64,000 bases of DNA from Cupriavidus consociatus (GTDB lineage: Bacteria > Pseudomonadota > Gammaproteobacteria > Burkholderiales > Burkholderiaceae): assembly GCF_017814975.1 (NCBI RefSeq), contig NZ_JAGIQA010000018.1, forward strand, positions 1-64,000, given 5' to 3'. Numbering within the stretch: position 1 is the first letter of the stretch; every line of letters starts with the position of its first letter. The translations under genes and the position numbers were made by a program. This document shows positions 8,564 through 17,510 of the stretch, in pieces. Under the pieces are notes generated by a model that ran no database searches, was not told the DNA's origin, and was given only the letters and a program-made list of their open reading frames with translations.

Positions 8564-9621
8564 CCACGACTGAACTGCAATCCCGACCGATGGCAAACAC
8601 TGCGGCCGCTCCCGGTGAGACGCCCGCGGCGCCGCTGTTGGAGCTGCGCGGCGTGTCCAAGCGTTTCGTCAAGTCGCTCGACACCGCGGCGCGCATCGCC
8701 AACCTGTTCGGCGCCCATGCGCGCGAAGAGGTGGTGCATGCGGTCGACCGCGTCGACCTGAGCATCCGCACCGGCGAGGTGGTGGGCCTGGTGGGCGAAT
8801 CCGGCTGCGGCAAGTCCACGCTGGGCCGCATGGCCGTAGGCCTGCACACGCTGACGGAAGGCGATCGGCTGTGGCGCGGCACCAACCTCGACCACCTGCC
8901 GCCGGACAAGCGCCGCGAGAAACAGCTGGCGATCCAGATGATCTTCCAGGATCCGTACGCCTCGCTCAATCCGCGGCTGCGCGTGCTGGACATCGTCGGC
9001 GAGGCGCCGGTGGTGCACGGCATGGTCGACCGTGGCGGGCAGAAGGGTTATGTCGAGGACATGCTGGTGCGCGTCGGCATGGACCCGACCGTGCTGCGGC
9101 GCTTCCCGCACCAGTTCTCGGGCGGGCAGCGCGCGCGCATCGGCATTGCGCGGGCGCTCGCGGTGAAGCCGGAATTCCTGGTCTGCGATGAGTCGGTGGC
9201 GGCACTCGATGTATCGATCCAGGCGCAGGTGCTGAACCTGTTCATGCGGCTGCGCGAAGAGCTGAACCTGACCTATCTGTTCATCAGCCATGACCTTGGC
9301 GTGGTCAAGCACATCAGCGACCGCGTGGTGATCATGTACCTGGGGCGGGTGGTCGAGTCGGCGCCGACCGAGGACGTGTTCGCCGCGCCGAACCATCCGT
9401 ACACGCAGGCGCTGCTGGCCGAAGCGCCGAAGCTGGAGGTCGGCAAGAAGACCTATGTGGCGATCAAGGGCGAGATTCCATCACCATTGAATCCGCCGCC
9501 GGGGTGCCATTTCCATCCGCGCTGTCCGTATGCGATGCCACGTTGCAAGGAGGAGCAGCCGGCGTTGAAGGAGATTGCGCCGATGCGGTTTTCGGCTTGT
9601 CATTTGAATGACATGAAGTAG
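8560..9621 (+). CDS. ABC transporter ATP-binding protein, DppF type
   Basis: A 353-residue second ATPase of the importer. Walker A is GESGCGKST, the signature FSGGQRAR and Walker B LVCDESVAALD. The usual Glu-Pro of Walker B is replaced by Glu-Ser, as in many DppF homologues. The C-terminal cysteine cluster (CHFHPRCPYAMPRC, then SACH) mirrors that of the partner. The start follows GGAGG and overlaps the previous stop (ATGA). It is the last gene of the five-gene operon and converges with the binding-protein gene 25 bases away. Confidence 0.93.
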   Translation: MTTTELQSRPMANTAAAPGETPAAPLLELRGVSKRFVKSLDTAARIANLFGAHAREEVVHAVDRVDLSIRTGEVVGLVGESGCGKSTLGRMAVGLHTLTEGDRLWRGTNLDHLPPDKRREKQLAIQMIFQDPYASLNPRLRVLDIVGEAPVVHGMVDRGGQKGYVEDMLVRVGMDPTVLRRFPHQFSGGQRARIGIARALAVKPEFLVCDESVAALDVSIQAQVLNLFMRLREELNLTYLFISHDLGVVKHISDRVVIMYLGRVVESAPTEDVFAAPNHPYTQALLAEAPKLEVGKKTYVAIKGEIPSPLNPPPGCHFHPRCPYAMPRCKEEQPALKEIAPMRFSACHLNDMK

Positions 9622-9646
9622 GGGAGAAAGCCAGCGGCTGGAAAAC

Positions 9647-10834
9647 TTACCGGATCACCTGCCCCTTCGAATTAATCACCGTCATCTCCACGAACCGTGA
9701 CCCCACATGGTTCTCCGGCGTGAAGTTGACGATGAATCCGCCCAGGTCAACGCTGCGCATCGATTCCAGTGCAGTCACCAGCTTCTCGCGCGTCAGGTCC
9801 TTGCCCGCGCGGCGCAGCCCTTCGGTAAAGGCCTTCGCCGCGATGTAGCCCTCGATGCTGGCGTAGTCGAATTCATTCGGCTTGCCCGCGGCCTGAAGCA
9901 GGCGCAGGTATTCGCGCACCACCGGCAGCGTTGCGTTGCCCGGATGTGGCATGACTTGCGAGATGATCACGCCGCTGCCTTTCGCGCCGACCTCGTTCGC
10001 CAGCGCCTGCGTGCCAACGAAGGAGACGTTGTAGAACTGCCCGTTGTAGCCGCGCCGCAGCGCTTCCTTGACGAAGGCGCCGGCCGTGCGGTACGCGCTG
10101 ATCATCACCACGGTGTCCGGGCTGGCCTTGAGCACACCTTGCATGGCGTCACCGATTTCCACCGTATTGCGGACCACGGCTTCGCGCGCGACCAGCTGCA
10201 CGCCGCTGTCGCCGGCGGTCTTCAGTGCGCGCTCCAGTTCCTCCAGCTCGGCCTTGCCGTAGGCATCGTCGTTGTAGACCACGGCCACGCGCTTCAGGCC
10301 GGTGGTCTGGATCTGGCGCAGGATCGCCGTGGCCTCGTCGCTGTAGCCGGCGCGGACATGGAAGACGTAACGGCTGCGCGGCTCACGCACCGAGCGCGCG
10401 CCGGTGTACGGACCGAAGAACGGCACCCTGGCCTGTGTGGCCAGCGGCAGCGAGGCCTGGCTGGTGGGCGTGCCGACGTAGCCGAATAGCGCGAAGACGC
10501 GCTCTTCCTCGATCAGCTTCCGTGTGTTCTTGGCGGCAGGCTCGGGCTCGTAGTAGTCGTCCAGCGCCTCGAGCCGGATCTTGCGGCCAAAAATGCCGCC
10601 TTGCTGGTTGATGTGGTCGAAATAGAGCCGTGCGCCCGCGTTCATCTGCTTGCCGAGCGATGCGGCTGGCCCGGTCAGCGCGGCCGATTGCCCCAGCAGG
10701 ATGGTATCGGCGGTGACGCCGGTTTCGGATGTGGCAGTGCTGGCGATGGCAGCGCCGGATGCGCCGCCCGTGCCGATGGCGCACGCCACCAGCAGGCCGG
10801 CAAGCCGGCCCTTGACCCCGGATCGGAAAAACAT
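9647..10834 (-). CDS. Branched-chain amino acid-type ABC substrate-binding protein (Peripla_BP_6)
   Basis: A 395-residue periplasmic binding protein of the LivJ/Peripla_BP_6 type with an N-terminal signal peptide (cleavage near residue 35-40, in an Ala/Ser-rich stretch). The start of the mature domain, DTILLGQSAALTGPAASLGKQ, is characteristic. No permease or ATPase of the Liv type lies nearby, so it is an orphan receptor here, as is common in Burkholderiales. Its ligand cannot be told from sequence. ATG 10834 has a GGGGG run about five bases before it. A TTG four codons earlier is the alternative start. Confidence 0.9.
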   Translation of the reverse strand: MFFRSGVKGRLAGLLVACAIGTGGASGAAIASTATSETGVTADTILLGQSAALTGPAASLGKQMNAGARLYFDHINQQGGIFGRKIRLEALDDYYEPEPAAKNTRKLIEEERVFALFGYVGTPTSQASLPLATQARVPFFGPYTGARSVREPRSRYVFHVRAGYSDEATAILRQIQTTGLKRVAVVYNDDAYGKAELEELERALKTAGDSGVQLVAREAVVRNTVEIGDAMQGVLKASPDTVVMISAYRTAGAFVKEALRRGYNGQFYNVSFVGTQALANEVGAKGSGVIISQVMPHPGNATLPVVREYLRLLQAAGKPNEFDYASIEGYIAAKAFTEGLRRAGKDLTREKLVTALESMRSVDLGGFIVNFTPENHVGSRFVEMTVINSKGQVIR

Positions 10835-11075
10835 AAACCCCCGCAAAATGTGGTTCGGTTACCCGTTCGCCGCCATGGGCCGGTCTGCGCCGGCATTGGA
10901 CGGCAAGCGCGCCGCCAGCGTGGTGCCCGCCGCGCGCCGGCACATCATATCGAATACAATCCGATCGAGATACTCCCCGCCATCGCCCCGCACGGCCGGG
11001 GACGCGCCGCAGCGCCGGCGCGGCGCCAGCCCGCGACCGCTACCGCGAACTGCGGCAAGCGCGCCATAAAGCTCA

Positions 11076-11090
11076 CGTTCCGACCGAACG
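11076..11090. promoter_or_regulatory. Inverted repeat ahead of the molybdoenzyme gene
   Basis: CGTTC-CGACC-GAACG is a perfect 5-bp inverted repeat with a 5-base spacer, 38 bases before the oxidoreductase start codon. Its size and arms resemble operators of TetR-type repressors, and a TetR gene ends this gene run. Assigning it to that repressor is inference. Confidence 0.35.
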
Positions 11091-11127
11091 AAAGATAACG
11101 ACAGACCGCCAGCCCCCCGGAGATCCC

Positions 11128-13236
11128 ATGGCTTCCCGCATTGTCCGCGCCGCCTGCCCGCATGACTGCCCCGACACCTGTGCCTTGCTCGTCACCGTCG
11201 AGGACGGCCGCGCCGTCAAGGTGGCCGGCGATCCGGACCACCCCGGCACGCAGGGCGTGCTGTGCACCAAGGTATCGCGCTACACCGAACGCACCTACCA
11301 TCCCGACCGTCTGCTGACGCCGATGAAGCGCATCGGCAGGAAAGGCGAGGGCAAGTTCGCGCCGATCTCCTGGGATGAAGCGCTCGACACCATCGCCACG
11401 CGCCTGCAGGCCATCGCCGCGCGCGATCCGCAGGGCATCGTGCCATACAGCTATGCCGGCACCATGGGCCTGGTGCAGGGCGAGAGCATGGCCGCACGCT
11501 TCTTCCACAAGCTGGGCGCATCGCGGCTGGATCGCACCATCTGCGCCAGCGCCGGCGCCACCGCGTTGCGCTATACCTATGGCGCCAGCGTCGGCATGGA
11601 CATGGAGCACGTGGTCGATGCGAAGCTGGTGATCATCTGGGGCGGCAACCCGATCGCTTCCAACCTGCATTTCTGGACCCGTGCGCAGGAAGCCAAGCGG
11701 CGCGGCGCCACGCTGGTGGCGATCGATCCCTACCGGTCGCTGAGTGCCGAGAAATGCCACCGCCATATCGCGCCGATGCCCGGCACCGACGGCGCGCTCG
11801 CGCTGGGCATGATCCATGTGCTGATCCGCGACGGGCTGCTCGATCATGACTACATCGAACGCCACACGGTGGGCTTCGAGGCACTGCGCGAGCGCGCCCA
11901 AGCCTATCCGCCGGCGCGCGTGGCCGAGATCTGCGGCATCCCGGTCGAGGATGTCGAGTGGCTGGCAGGCCTCTATGGCCAGCTCGCGGTACGCGAGCGC
12001 CAGCCGGTGGCGATCCGCCTGAACTACGGCATGCAGCGCGTGCACGGCGGCGGCCAGGCGGTGCGGGCGGTGGCGTGCCTGCCCTCGCTGGTGGGCGCGT
12101 GGCGCCATGCCGCGGGCGGTCTGCAGTTGTCGACTTCGGGTTTCTTCCCGATCAACGACGCCGCGCTGCAGCGGCCTGACCTGCTGCCGGGCGGGCCCGG
12201 GAAGCTGCCGCGCCTGGTCAATATGAGCACCATCGGCGATGCGCTGCTGGCGGGCCCCACGCCCGGCGCGCCGCGGATCGAGGCGGTGGTGGTCTATAAC
12301 AGCAACCCGGTCGCGGTGGCTCCGGAATCCGTCAAGGTGGCCGAAGGCTTTGCGCGTGAAGACCTGTTCACCGTGGTGCTGGAGCACTTCCGCACCGATA
12401 CCGCCGACTACGCCGACATCCTGCTGCCGGCCACCACGCAGCTGGAACACACCGACGTGCACAAGGCCTACGGCCACACCTATTTCCTGGCCAACAACGC
12501 GGCAATAGCGCCGATGGGCGAAGCGCTGCCGAACACGGAAATCTTCCGTCGGCTGGCGCAGCGCATGGGCTTTACCGAGCCGTGCTTCGCCGACAGCGAC
12601 GACGATATCGCCGCGCAGGCGATCCTCCCGGGCGATGCGCGCGCCGCCGGCATCAGCTGGGCGTCGCTGAAGGAGCAGGGCTGGCAGAAGCTGGCGCTGG
12701 CGCCGGCACCGTTCGCCGACGGCGGTTTTCCTACCGCCTCGGGCAAGTGCCAGTTCTATTCCGAACCGATGGCGCGCGACGGCTTCGACCCGCTGCCTGA
12801 CTATGTGCCGCAGTACGAGTCCCCGGCGACCGCGCCGGAACTCGCGGCGCGCTACCCGCTGGCGATGATCTCGCCGCCGGCGCGCAATTTCCTGAACAGC
12901 TCCTTCGTCAATGTCGACAGCCTGCGCGCCACCGAGGGCGAGCCGCATCTGGACATCCACCCGGCCGACGCCGCCGGGCGCGGCATCGTGCACGGCGCCA
13001 TGGTGCGCGTTTTCAACGACCGCGGCAGCATGCTGGCGCGCGCCCGCGTGACCGACCGCGCCCGGCGCGGGCTGGTGGTGGGCCTGTCGATCTGGTGGAA
13101 GAAGCTGGCTTCGGACGGCAAGAATGCCAACGAGCTGACCAGCCAGCGCCTGACCGACCTGGGCAGGGCGCCGGTGTTCTATGACTGCCTGGTGCAGGTC
13201 GAGGCCTGCACGGAAGGGGCAGTCCAGCCCGCATGA
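11128..13236 (+). CDS. Molybdopterin-dependent oxidoreductase with N-terminal [4Fe-4S] site
   Basis: A 702-residue protein of the DMSO reductase/formate dehydrogenase superfamily. Cysteines 10, 14, 18 and 46 (CPHDCPDTC...GVLC) form the N-terminal iron-sulfur motif. The molybdopterin-oxidoreductase body follows, with segments such as SRLDRTICASAGATALRY and the pterin-binding IIWGGNPIASN. The C-terminal molydop_binding domain contains NSSFVNVDSLRATEGEP. There is no Tat signal, so it should be cytoplasmic. No small iron-sulfur or membrane subunit gene is next to it, so its electron partner and substrate are unknown. Its stop overlaps the aminopeptidase start (ATGA). Confidence 0.9.
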   Translation: MASRIVRAACPHDCPDTCALLVTVEDGRAVKVAGDPDHPGTQGVLCTKVSRYTERTYHPDRLLTPMKRIGRKGEGKFAPISWDEALDTIATRLQAIAARDPQGIVPYSYAGTMGLVQGESMAARFFHKLGASRLDRTICASAGATALRYTYGASVGMDMEHVVDAKLVIIWGGNPIASNLHFWTRAQEAKRRGATLVAIDPYRSLSAEKCHRHIAPMPGTDGALALGMIHVLIRDGLLDHDYIERHTVGFEALRERAQAYPPARVAEICGIPVEDVEWLAGLYGQLAVRERQPVAIRLNYGMQRVHGGGQAVRAVACLPSLVGAWRHAAGGLQLSTSGFFPINDAALQRPDLLPGGPGKLPRLVNMSTIGDALLAGPTPGAPRIEAVVVYNSNPVAVAPESVKVAEGFAREDLFTVVLEHFRTDTADYADILLPATTQLEHTDVHKAYGHTYFLANNAAIAPMGEALPNTEIFRRLAQRMGFTEPCFADSDDDIAAQAILPGDARAAGISWASLKEQGWQKLALAPAPFADGGFPTASGKCQFYSEPMARDGFDPLPDYVPQYESPATAPELAARYPLAMISPPARNFLNSSFVNVDSLRATEGEPHLDIHPADAAGRGIVHGAMVRVFNDRGSMLARARVTDRARRGLVVGLSIWWKKLASDGKNANELTSQRLTDLGRAPVFYDCLVQVEACTEGAVQPA

Positions 13237-14381
13237 ATAGGCGGCACGGCGCGCGGCACGGCCGCCGGCGCGGGGCGGCAATCCTGGCGGCGGCGGTCAT
13301 GACGGCCCTGGCCCTGCTCACGGCCGGATGCGAAACCGTGGGCTACTACGCGCAGTCGATCGGCGGCCACCTCGGCGTGATGGCGCAGGCGCAGCCGCTC
13401 GACGACGCGATCGCCGGCGCGCGCGACGCCAACGACGCGCGCCTGGCGCAACGGCTGGCGCTGGCCGGCCGCATCCGCGACTACGCGTCGCGCGAGCTGA
13501 AGCTGCCCGACAACGGCAGCTACCGCCGCTATGCCAACCTGCACCGGCCCTATGTGGTGTGGAGCGTGTTTGCCACGCCCGAGCTGTCGATGGAGCTGCG
13601 CAAGTGGTGCTTCCCCATCGTCGGCTGCATCAGCTACCGGGGCTACTATGCGCAGGCCGATGCCGAGCAGTACGCGCAGTCCCTGCGCCGCGACGGCCTC
13701 GAAGCGTACGTGGCAGGCATCCCCGCCTATTCGACGCTGGGCTATTTTGACGACCCGCTGCTCAATACCTTCGTCTACCTGCCGGAGGGCGAGCTGGCGC
13801 GGCTGATCTTTCACGAACTGGCGCACCAGGTGGTCTACGTGCGCAACGACACCGCCTTCAACGAGTCCTTTGCCACCGCCGTGGAAGCCGCCGGCGTGGA
13901 GCGCTGGCTGGCGGAGGATGCCTCGGAGGATGCCCGCACCAGCTATCGGCAGTACGACGCGCGCCGCCAGCAGTTCCGCGCGCTTTTGCTCGGCACGCGC
14001 GACCGGCTGGCGGCGCTGTACCAGACGCCGCTGGACGACGAAGCCAAGCGCGAGGGCAAGGCGAGGATCTTCGCCGACATGCGCGAGCAATACGCTCGGC
14101 TCAAGCTGGAGTGGGGCAACTACAGCGGCTATGACCGCTGGTTCGACCAGCCGCTGACCAATGCCCACCTGGCGGCGGTGGCGACGTACCAGCAGTGGGT
14201 GCCGGCCTTTACCGCGCTGCTCGCGCAGTGCGATGGCGACTGGCGCCGCTTCTATGCCGAAGCCGGCCGCATCGGCGCGCTGCCGGCCGACAAGCGCGAG
14301 GCCGCGCTGCGCCGGCTGGCACCGCCTGCGACCCGCGTCGATACGCTGACCGCAAGCGGCAAGGCGGCCGAGAGAGACTGA
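13233..14381 (+). CDS. Putative aminopeptidase, lipoprotein (PF10023-type)
   Basis: A 382-residue protein with a long basic N-terminus and a lipobox LTAGC (acylated Cys33), so it is probably an envelope lipoprotein. The zinc-protease motif is clear: His194, Glu195 and His198 in HELAH, followed by Glu211 in FNESFATAVE, giving HExxH-x12-E. This matches the predicted aminopeptidase family known from gammaproteobacterial genomes. Substrate and physiological role are not established. It is translationally coupled to the upstream molybdoenzyme gene, an odd pairing of an envelope protease with a cytoplasmic oxidoreductase. Confidence 0.85.
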   Translation: MNRRHGARHGRRRGAAILAAAVMTALALLTAGCETVGYYAQSIGGHLGVMAQAQPLDDAIAGARDANDARLAQRLALAGRIRDYASRELKLPDNGSYRRYANLHRPYVVWSVFATPELSMELRKWCFPIVGCISYRGYYAQADAEQYAQSLRRDGLEAYVAGIPAYSTLGYFDDPLLNTFVYLPEGELARLIFHELAHQVVYVRNDTAFNESFATAVEAAGVERWLAEDASEDARTSYRQYDARRQQFRALLLGTRDRLAALYQTPLDDEAKREGKARIFADMREQYARLKLEWGNYSGYDRWFDQPLTNAHLAAVATYQQWVPAFTALLAQCDGDWRRFYAEAGRIGALPADKREAALRRLAPPATRVDTLTASGKAAERD

Positions 14382-14473
14382 GAGGAACTGATGGCTGCCA
14401 GGCGTCGCAGCAAGCCGGCGCCGCTTCAGTGCGCCGGGTGGCTGGCCGGTCCCGCCGTGCGAGAATTGCGATC

Positions 14474-15124
14474 ATGTCCACCGTACAGAGCCCCGCCCCC
14501 CCAGACGCTGTGTCCGACCCCGTGCCGGCGCGCATGCAGATCGCCGAGCGCCAGGAAGCGCGCCGCCGCCAGATCCTAGATACCGCCGCGCAGCTCTTCT
14601 ATACCAAGGGCTATCCCGGCATGACCATGAATGACCTGTGCCGCGCGCTGGGCGTGACCAAGCCGGCGGTCTACTACTACTTCACCGACAAGTACGAGAT
14701 CTTCGATATCCTGTGCCGCGAGTCGGCGCAGACCTGCCTGCCCGTGATCCGCGAGACCGCCGACCCGGCGCTGCCGGTGCGCGAGCGCCTGCATGCCTGC
14801 CTGCTCGAAATGGCGCGCCGCTGCGTCGCCTGCCACGTGCCCGCGACCCTCAGCTTCCGCGACAACCAGTACCTGCGCCCCGATACCGTGGCGTGGCTCG
14901 GCAGCATGGCGCGCGGCTTCTACCGCGACCTGTATGCGCTGCTGGAAGAGGGCAAGCGCGAGGGCGTGTTTGCCTTTGGCGATGCGCGCGTGACAGCGCA
15001 TGCGATCGGCAGCGTGGTCGGCTTCATGTACACGTGGCACCAGCCGGGCCGGATGGACGACGAGGCGCTTGCGCACGAACTCGCCACCAACATGATGAAG
15101 CTGGTGCTGCCCAGCGGCGGTTGA
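14474..15124 (+). CDS. TetR family transcriptional regulator
   Basis: A 216-residue repressor-type protein. The N-terminal helix-turn-helix (about 20-67) reads RRRQILDTAAQLFYTKGYPGMTMNDLC...GVTKPAVYYYFTDK, the classic TetR pattern. The C-terminal ligand domain is variable. The start at ATG 14474 is placed shortly before the DNA-binding domain; the open frame runs further upstream without similarity. It lies 93 bases after the aminopeptidase gene and 183 before the acyl-CoA ligase gene, both on the same strand, so either neighbour may be its target. Fatty-acid-responsive TetR proteins are often adjacent to fadD genes in this order. Confidence 0.88.
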   Translation: MSTVQSPAPPDAVSDPVPARMQIAERQEARRRQILDTAAQLFYTKGYPGMTMNDLCRALGVTKPAVYYYFTDKYEIFDILCRESAQTCLPVIRETADPALPVRERLHACLLEMARRCVACHVPATLSFRDNQYLRPDTVAWLGSMARGFYRDLYALLEEGKREGVFAFGDARVTAHAIGSVVGFMYTWHQPGRMDDEALAHELATNMMKLVLPSGG

Positions 15125-15274
15125 GGCCACCGTCCTAGGGGTTATCCCGCTGCCACCGTGACACCGGTGGCGCATAATGCCCGTCAGGGGCGCATTGCGT
15201 TGGGCAATGTCCCCGAAGACTTCGTCTAAGTTGTTGTTTTAACCGAGGCGCCCGTTTAGCATCTCGGAAAAATC

Positions 15275-15286
15275 GAACGACCATTC
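15275..15286. promoter_or_regulatory. Candidate TetR-type operator before fadD
   Basis: GAACGACCATTC, an imperfect inverted repeat (GAAyG...CrTTC), lies 21 bases before the fadD start codon, between it and a TetR gene. Fatty-acid TetR regulators of betaproteobacteria recognise sites built from GAACG/CGTTC arms as far as I recall. The assignment is tentative. Confidence 0.35.
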
Positions 15287-15307
15287 AGAAATTCAGGAGA
15301 CGGTGCT

Positions 15308-16990
15308 ATGGAAAGAATTTGGCTGAAACACTACCCGGCCGGCGTCCCTGCCGAGATCGATGCCAGCCAGTTCCGCACGCTTGCCCAGCTGCTCGAAGCC
15401 TCTTTCCGCACCTACGCCGACCGCAAGGCCTTCGTCTGCATGGACAAGGCCATCACCTACGGCGAGCTCGACCTGATGTCGTCGCGCTTCGCCGCGTGGC
15501 TGCAGTCGCGCGGGTTGCGCCCCGGCGCACGCGTGGCAATCATGATGCCGAACGTGCTGCAGTATCCGGTGGTGCTGGCCGCGGTGCTGCGCGCCGGCTT
15601 TGTCGTGGTCAATGTCAATCCGCTTTACACTCCGCGCGAACTGGAGCACCAGCTCAAGGACAGCGGCGCCGAGGCCATTGTCATCCTGGAGAACTTCGCT
15701 GCCACGCTGCAACAGGTACTGGCCCGCACGCCAGTCAGGCACGTGGTGGTCGCCAGCATGGGCGACATGCTCGGCGGACTGAAGGGCGCGATCGTCAATT
15801 TTGTCGTGCGCAACGTCAAGAAGATGGTGCCGGCGTGGGAGCTGCCCAACTGCGTGCGCTTCAACAGCGTGCTGGCCGAAGGCAGCAAGCTGACGCTGCA
15901 GCCGGCGACCACCGGCCCCGACGACATCGCCTTCCTGCAATACACCGGCGGCACCACCGGCGTGAGCAAGGGCGCGGTGCTGCTGCACCGTAACGTGGTC
16001 GCCAACGTGCTGCAATCCGAGGCCTGGATGCAGCCGGCGCTGGCCAAGGGCGGCCATATCGACCAGGTCGTCACCATCACCGCGCTGCCGCTGTACCACA
16101 TCTTCGCGTTGACAGTCTGCTGCCTGCTGGGGATGCGCAGCGGCGGCATGAGCGTGCTGATCCCCAACCCGCGCGATATCCCGGGCTTTATCAAGGAATT
16201 GCAGAAGTACAAGTTCAACATGTTTCCGGCGGTCAACACGTTGTACAACGCGCTGATCAACAACCCGGAGATCGCCAAGGTCGACTTCTCCGGCCTCCGC
16301 GTGGCCAACGGCGGGGGCATGGCGGTGCAGGAAGCGGTGGCCAAGAAGTGGCTGGACAAGACCGGCTGCCCGATCATCGAGGGTTACGGCCTGTCCGAGA
16401 CCTCGCCGTCGGCCACCTGCAACCCGACCGACAGCAATGCGTTCTCCGGCACCATCGGCATGCCGCTGCCGTCGACCGAAGTGGTGATCCGCGACGACGA
16501 TGGCAAGGACCTGCCGCTGGGTCAGCCGGGCGAGATCTGCATCCGCGGCCCGCAGGTGATGGCGGGGTACTGGAACCGCCCGGACGAGACCGCCAAGGTC
16601 ATGACCGCTGACGGCTTCTTCAAGACCGGCGATATCGGCATCATGGACGAGCGCGGCTACACCAAGATCGTCGACCGCAAGAAAGACATGATCCTGGTGT
16701 CGGGCTTCAATGTGTACCCGAACGAAGTCGAAGGCGTGGTGGCCGAGTGCCCGGGTGTGCTGGAAGTGGCCGCGGTGGGCGTGCCCGACACGCACTCTGG
16801 CGAGGTGGTCAAGCTGTTCGTGGTCAAGCAGGACCCGGCGCTGACCGAGGCGGACGTGATCGAGTTCTGCAAGGAGCGGCTGACCGGCTACAAGCGGCCG
16901 AAGTACGTGGAATTCCGCACCGAGCTGCCCAAGACCAACGTCGGCAAGATCCTGCGCCGCGAACTGCGCGACAACCGCAAGGCGGCCTGA
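15308..16990 (+). CDS. fadD: Long-chain fatty acid-CoA ligase
   Basis: A 560-residue member of the ANL adenylate-forming superfamily. It activates fatty acids to acyl-CoA via acyl-AMP for beta-oxidation or lipid synthesis. Visible motifs are the P-loop-like YTGGTTGVSKGA, the adenine-binding IIEGYGLSETSP, the aspartate motif FKTGDIG with the hinge YTKIVDRKKDMILVSGFNVYP, and the C-terminal catalytic lysine region PKTNVGKILRREL. Length matches E. coli FadD (561). The start follows CAGGAGA. The TetR gene lies upstream and a strong terminator follows the stop. Chain-length preference is not readable. Confidence 0.92.
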   Translation: MERIWLKHYPAGVPAEIDASQFRTLAQLLEASFRTYADRKAFVCMDKAITYGELDLMSSRFAAWLQSRGLRPGARVAIMMPNVLQYPVVLAAVLRAGFVVVNVNPLYTPRELEHQLKDSGAEAIVILENFAATLQQVLARTPVRHVVVASMGDMLGGLKGAIVNFVVRNVKKMVPAWELPNCVRFNSVLAEGSKLTLQPATTGPDDIAFLQYTGGTTGVSKGAVLLHRNVVANVLQSEAWMQPALAKGGHIDQVVTITALPLYHIFALTVCCLLGMRSGGMSVLIPNPRDIPGFIKELQKYKFNMFPAVNTLYNALINNPEIAKVDFSGLRVANGGGMAVQEAVAKKWLDKTGCPIIEGYGLSETSPSATCNPTDSNAFSGTIGMPLPSTEVVIRDDDGKDLPLGQPGEICIRGPQVMAGYWNRPDETAKVMTADGFFKTGDIGIMDERGYTKIVDRKKDMILVSGFNVYPNEVEGVVAECPGVLEVAAVGVPDTHSGEVVKLFVVKQDPALTEADVIEFCKERLTGYKRPKYVEFRTELPKTNVGKILRRELRDNRKAA

Positions 16991-17013
16991 GCGCCAGCGC
17001 CTGCGCAAACGAC

Positions 17014-17042
17014 AACGGCCTCCGCAACGGAGGCCGTTTGCT
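17014..17042. terminator. Terminator between fadD and the convergent lipoprotein gene
   Basis: An 11-bp stem AACGGCCTCCG / CGGAGGCCGTT with a three-base loop, followed by TTG on the + strand. It lies 24 bases after the fadD stop and 22 beyond the stop of the facing gene, so it can serve both. Confidence 0.75.
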
Positions 17043-17063
17043 TTCCAGCGCCGCTGCCGCGGC

Positions 17064-17510
17064 TCAGCACTCGTTCGATGGCGCCAGTCTCGGATCCGTA
17101 CTGCCATCCAGGTAGATCACCCGCACGCACGCGCCCGGCTCCAGCCCCGGTATCGCCGGCGCATTGGCCGATACGAGCGCGCCATCCATGGTCCGCACCT
17201 TGTACTGGAACAGGTCGATCTGCTGCACCGGCGCCGGGCGACTGAACAGCCGGCTCAGGTCGAAGGCAAAGCCGACGCCCACGCCGCCGCCGCCGCCACC
17301 TCCCGCGGCACCCACGCCCACGCTGGTACCGCTGCCGTAGTAGGCGGGCGCCTGCGCGACGTCCATCCGAGTCAGGAAGGTCCTTTCGGTCACGCGGCCG
17401 AGCTTGATGGTGGCATTCACCGGCGTCACCTGCGGTGGTTGCGGCGTGCTGCTGCACGCGGCCAGGAGCGGCAGCAGGCCGCACAGAGTGAGGTAGGGTA
17501 GCGTCTTCAT
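17064..17510 (-). CDS. Small glycine-rich lipoprotein
   Basis: A 148-residue protein. The signal peptide ends in lipobox LAAC with the acylated cysteine at residue 19. A run of seven glycines (70-76), flanked by VGVG repeats, gives a glycine-zipper-like segment reminiscent of SlyB/Pcp outer-membrane lipoproteins. The C-terminal part (VRTMDGALVSA...GACVRVIYLDGS) looks like a small beta domain. I cannot name a family with certainty. Its ATG overlaps the stop of the MarR gene (ATGA), so the two are translationally coupled and this lipoprotein is probably in the regulator's control circuit. Confidence 0.8.
   Translation of the reverse strand: MKTLPYLTLCGLLPLLAACSSTPQPPQVTPVNATIKLGRVTERTFLTRMDVAQAPAYYGSGTSVGVGAAGGGGGGGVGVGFAFDLSRLFSRPAPVQQIDLFQYKVRTMDGALVSANAPAIPGLEPGACVRVIYLDGSTDPRLAPSNEC

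Noticed and set aside
13233-14381. Whether the HExxH protein could be a secreted toxin or defence protease
   Set aside because: The lipobox and match to the predicted aminopeptidase family make a housekeeping envelope protein more likely, and no immunity or defence gene is nearby.
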